From Alphaproteobacteria bacterium (lineage in GTDB: Bacteria; Pseudomonadota; Alphaproteobacteria; Rs-D84): 44,653 bases of DNA. Positions 42,087 through 44,653 of the stretch are shown here, in pieces. The stretch covers positions 1 through 44,653 of the forward strand of contig JAGCYJ010000008.1 in the NCBI GenBank assembly GCA_017960855.1, in the 5' to 3' direction. How positions within the stretch are numbered: position 1 is the stretch's first letter; each line of letters opens with the position of its first letter. The notes beneath the pieces were generated by a model. The model was not told the DNA's origin. It made no database searches and saw only the letters and a program-made list of their open reading frames with translations. The translations under genes were made by a program, and so were the position numbers.

Positions 42087-44653
42087 TCAATACGATTGCC
42101 CCGAAGATGAGTTTTGTTGGTTTTGCATATTGTGCTGCGCCATACGCAATTTAAGGCCAGCAATCTTTTGTTTTGCCGTTTTAAATATGTTTGGTCTTAT
42201 TATTTCAATACCATACTTTGCCAGTTGTTTGAACAGTATCCTTTCGCCGTTCATCATGACTTCTTGTTCTTTTAGATTTTTATACTGTTTATTGGTTAAT
42301 TTTATACTTTTTACCTTCGTAAAATCAGTACGCATAAGCGCGATAAAATCTGGTCCGTATGTAAAGTCCAAATCACCCGCAAACACAGATTCCCAAAGGT
42401 ACACACAATGTTTGGTTGAATTTGGATTGAATTTAAAGCTTTTAACATTTGTCAAATCACATTCGTGCAGAATCAAGTCCTCTTTTACCATACTAAAATC
42501 CAAATCACCAGATATGCGGCTCTTCACTATTTCTACTCGATTCATGTCTGGGTTGAATAACATTTTTTTAACCTTGGATAAATCGCAGTTTTCTATTTTT
42601 AAATGGTCTATTCCGGCAAAATTCCAAGTACCAGCAATCTTTTGATCCACCAACGACAAGCTGCCCGTATCAGCCCAGCCAGCCGTCACAATTACATTTT
42701 TTAGTCCTGTTAAATCGCTGGCGTCTACACGTGCTGTTTTTGAAAAGTCAAGTTCCAGCAAGCTTTCCGATTTAATCCCGTTTATTAATGGGGTATAGGA
42801 AAGTTTTACGCGGGAAACCTTGTTTAAATCTGCGCCCGTTAGGTCTGGCGAATGTAAAAAACCAAAATCCAAGGGACCCATTAATTTGGAATTGTGTAAT
42901 TTAATACGTGATGCCCCCGGGTTAAACTTTATGCTGGTTGCTTCGGACAAATCACAATCAAGCAATTCCAGCGTCGATACTTCACTAAAATCCAAATTAC
43001 CCGTCAATTTTAAAGGTGTGTTTTCTAAACGTATAACATGCGCTTCTGAATTCAATTTTATGCTGGTCACATTAGTTAAATCACAATCATGCATTTCTAA
43101 TTCTTGAACATTAGAAAAATCCAAATTTCCTTTGAGTTTAGTGTTTGTAATTTTTATACATTTTGCAGATGGGTTTAATTTTACAACATTGGCTTTGGTT
43201 AAATCAGAATCATGCAGTTCTATAAAATCAGTTTCACCAAAATCAACATCATTTTCCTGAGAAAAACCATGCGCCGTAAAAGCTGTGTAGCTATGTAGAA
43301 AATGGCTGTTGTTGATTTTTATGTTTTTTATTTTTGTTAAATCGGTATAGCCCAAATTTAAATGGCCTACACCGTGAAAATCGTATTCACCAGATAGTTT
43401 TAATCCACGACTGCCATCCAAGGTTATTACCGCGGCAAGGGGATAAAACTTTATATCTTTGACATCAGTCAAATCACAGTCCGATAAATACAATTTATTT
43501 GTTTGACTGAAATCCAAATTACCAGATAACTTGCAATCAACAATCTTTACGGTTTGATATTTTCGAAGCTCGGCAAGTTGCATATTTGTTATTCCAGATA
43601 AATCGCAATTGTATAATTCCAAATTGCTTACATTACTAAAATCAAAATCCCCAATTAATTTACATGGTGATTTTTCTACGTGAATCTTGGGTGCATTTGG
43701 ATTGAACTTTATGTTACTCATCTTGGACAAATCACAACCATACAGTACCAAGTCGTTTATACCACTAAAATCTAAAATGCCGGCGGGTAATTTGGTATCA
43801 ACAAGTCTTACTTCACTTGAGTTACGCGGAAATTTAATGCTTTTAACATTACTTAAATCGCAATTGTGTAATTCAAGATGTTTTACATTACTAAAATCCA
43901 AATCACCGGACAATTTGGCATTATTAAATCGTATAGTATTCGCATTTGGATTTAGTTTAAGATCGGTCACATTAGTTAAATCCGCATTACCTAAATCTAA
44001 AGTTATAACATGACTAAAATCATGACTCCCCGATAATTTGGCACCAGTAGTTTCCAACTCTATAATAAGTGCATATGGATTAAACTTTATTGCTGTGTCT
44101 TTTGACAATGGGCATCGTTTTAAATGTAAAATATTTACGCCACTAAAATCAAAAAGCTCAGGCGATGGCAAATCAGCACACGAAAAGCAAGAAATTCTAT
44201 CTGCATTCGGGTTGAATTTTATACTGGGAACTTTTTTGCAATCGCAATTAAGCAATGACACGCCTGTTGCTTTGCTAAAATCTAAAGCAAAACCCAATTT
44301 AACAAATTCCACAACGTTTTCGCCGCTTCCAAATTTTATTCCGGTAACATTTGTCAAATCACAATCAGATAACGCAAGGTGTTTTGTTCCGCTAAAATCA
44401 ATATCGCCAATCAGTGCCGTCCCATGCCGTTTAAATGCTACTTCGTTCAAGTTAGATGCATCTATAAATGTTATTTTGCCGTCTTTTACATCCATAAAAC
44501 GTTTGCCGTTTACAAGGATTGTTTTTGTTTTGTCCTTGGCTGTGGATATGCTAATTTTTTTATCGTGCAGAAATTCGTTCAGTGAATTACAAAATTCCAA
44601 ATTGTCTTTCACAACAGATTCTACTGTATTATTACCCTTGGCAATGGTTAATA
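42087..44653 (-). CDS. Beta-solenoid/LRR-like repeat protein (partial at N-terminus)
   Basis: The frame runs from the stop at 42087 to the right edge without a stop, so the true start may lie outside. A GTG at 44612 would give 841 residues, but in-frame codons continue upstream of it. About 17 repeats of roughly 44-48 residues are visible. The consensus is L-DFS-x-V-x-x-L-x-L-x-x-CDL-(T/S)-x-V-x-x-IKFNPNA-x-x-I-x-L-x-x-(T/S)-x-L-x-G. The periodic hydrophobic strands with an Asn/Cys turn suggest a leucine-rich-repeat-like or beta-solenoid fold. The C-terminal 60 residues are helical, then Gln/Asn/Ser-rich. No signal peptide can be judged. No function assigned; protein binding is the usual role of such repeats. 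Confidence 0.88.
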   Translation of the reverse strand, partial: LTIAKGNNTVESVVKDNLEFCNSLNEFLHDKKISISTAKDKTKTILVNGKRFMDVKDGKITFIDASNLNEVAFKRHGTALIGDIDFSGTKHLALSDCDLTNVTGIKFGSGENVVEFVKLGFALDFSKATGVSLLNCDCKKVPSIKFNPNADRISCFSCADLPSPELFDFSGVNILHLKRCPLSKDTAIKFNPYALIIELETTGAKLSGSHDFSHVITLDLGNADLTNVTDLKLNPNANTIRFNNAKLSGDLDFSNVKHLELHNCDLSNVKSIKFPRNSSEVRLVDTKLPAGILDFSGINDLVLYGCDLSKMSNIKFNPNAPKIHVEKSPCKLIGDFDFSNVSNLELYNCDLSGITNMQLAELRKYQTVKIVDCKLSGNLDFSQTNKLYLSDCDLTDVKDIKFYPLAAVITLDGSRGLKLSGEYDFHGVGHLNLGYTDLTKIKNIKINNSHFLHSYTAFTAHGFSQENDVDFGETDFIELHDSDLTKANVVKLNPSAKCIKITNTKLKGNLDFSNVQELEMHDCDLTNVTSIKLNSEAHVIRLENTPLKLTGNLDFSEVSTLELLDCDLSEATSIKFNPGASRIKLHNSKLMGPLDFGFLHSPDLTGADLNKVSRVKLSYTPLINGIKSESLLELDFSKTARVDASDLTGLKNVIVTAGWADTGSLSLVDQKIAGTWNFAGIDHLKIENCDLSKVKKMLFNPDMNRVEIVKSRISGDLDFSMVKEDLILHECDLTNVKSFKFNPNSTKHCVYLWESVFAGDLDFTYGPDFIALMRTDFTKVKSIKLTNKQYKNLKEQEVMMNGERILFKQLAKYGIEIIRPNIFKTAKQKIAGLKLRMAQHNMQNQQNSSSGQSY

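Noticed and set aside
44610-44612. GTG as the true start of the solenoid protein
   Set aside because: The frame continues upstream to the edge without a stop and there is no clear ribosome site, so the start is left open.

Overview
The window looks like a chromosomal segment of an alphaproteobacterium with a moderately low GC content. The best evidence is a TrcR/DUF1013-type regulator, a DUF2155 protein, a DUF488 protein, an AddA-type helicase and the neighbourhoods of tsaB, rimI, tsaD and rpoD. Both tRNA genes encode their CCA ends. The giant secreted cysteine-rich proteins and many small lineage-specific proteins suggest a host-associated, uncultured lineage, such as the gut alphaproteobacterial groups known only from metagenomes. 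That placement is an inference and no search was run. I saw no insertion sequence, prophage, CRISPR array or rRNA.

Layout. 1-10.7 kb (minus): two paralogous, secreted, very cysteine-rich proteins, one cut by the window edge and one of 3170 residues. They share a signal peptide, a promoter block and a domain style (InlB/Listeria-Bacteroides-type repeats mixed with Cys-rich modules). A CAU-anticodon tRNA follows. 10.9-14.5 kb (plus): a 767-residue protein made almost entirely of ten ~74-residue repeats I cannot assign, followed by a PIF1/RecD-like helicase. 14.5-20.7 kb (minus): one long operon, lon-like > unknown > tsaB > four tandem paralogues > unknown > rimI > unknown. The Lon protein stops exactly where the protease domain should begin. 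20.8-26.1 kb: tRNA-Ser(GCU), cysS, trcR-rpoD and a thymidylate kinase. The primary sigma factor has unusual substitutions in the -10-recognition helix. 26.1-31.5 kb: a membrane-anchored coiled-coil protein diverges from a split AddA, with helicase and nuclease as separate overlapping genes. A small Cys-rich membrane-anchored protein follows. 31.5-38 kb: recN (plus) converges on a minus-strand run DUF2155 > small periplasmic protein > DUF1460 > tsaD > Cys/His/Asp protein > xseA > DUF488. 38-42 kb (minus): the rpsP-rimM-trmD-rplS operon, interrupted by five small Cys-containing genes. 42.1-44.65 kb (minus): a leucine-rich/beta-solenoid-like protein of at least 17 repeats, open at the right edge.

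How it fits together. Most core genes serve translation (tsaB, tsaD, rimI, cysS, rpsP, rimM, trmD, rplS), transcription (rpoD, trcR) and recombination repair (addA, recN, xseA). Two conserved translation operons carry inserted clusters of small, cysteine-containing, partly paralogous proteins of unknown role. Several genes (recN, DUF2155, lon) have good -35/-10 promoters placed so that transcripts would start at or a few bases before the ATG, which points to leaderless mRNAs. The strongest candidates for something undescribed are the ten-repeat protein with its helicase, the protease-less Lon operon, and the small Cys-protein clusters inside core operons.
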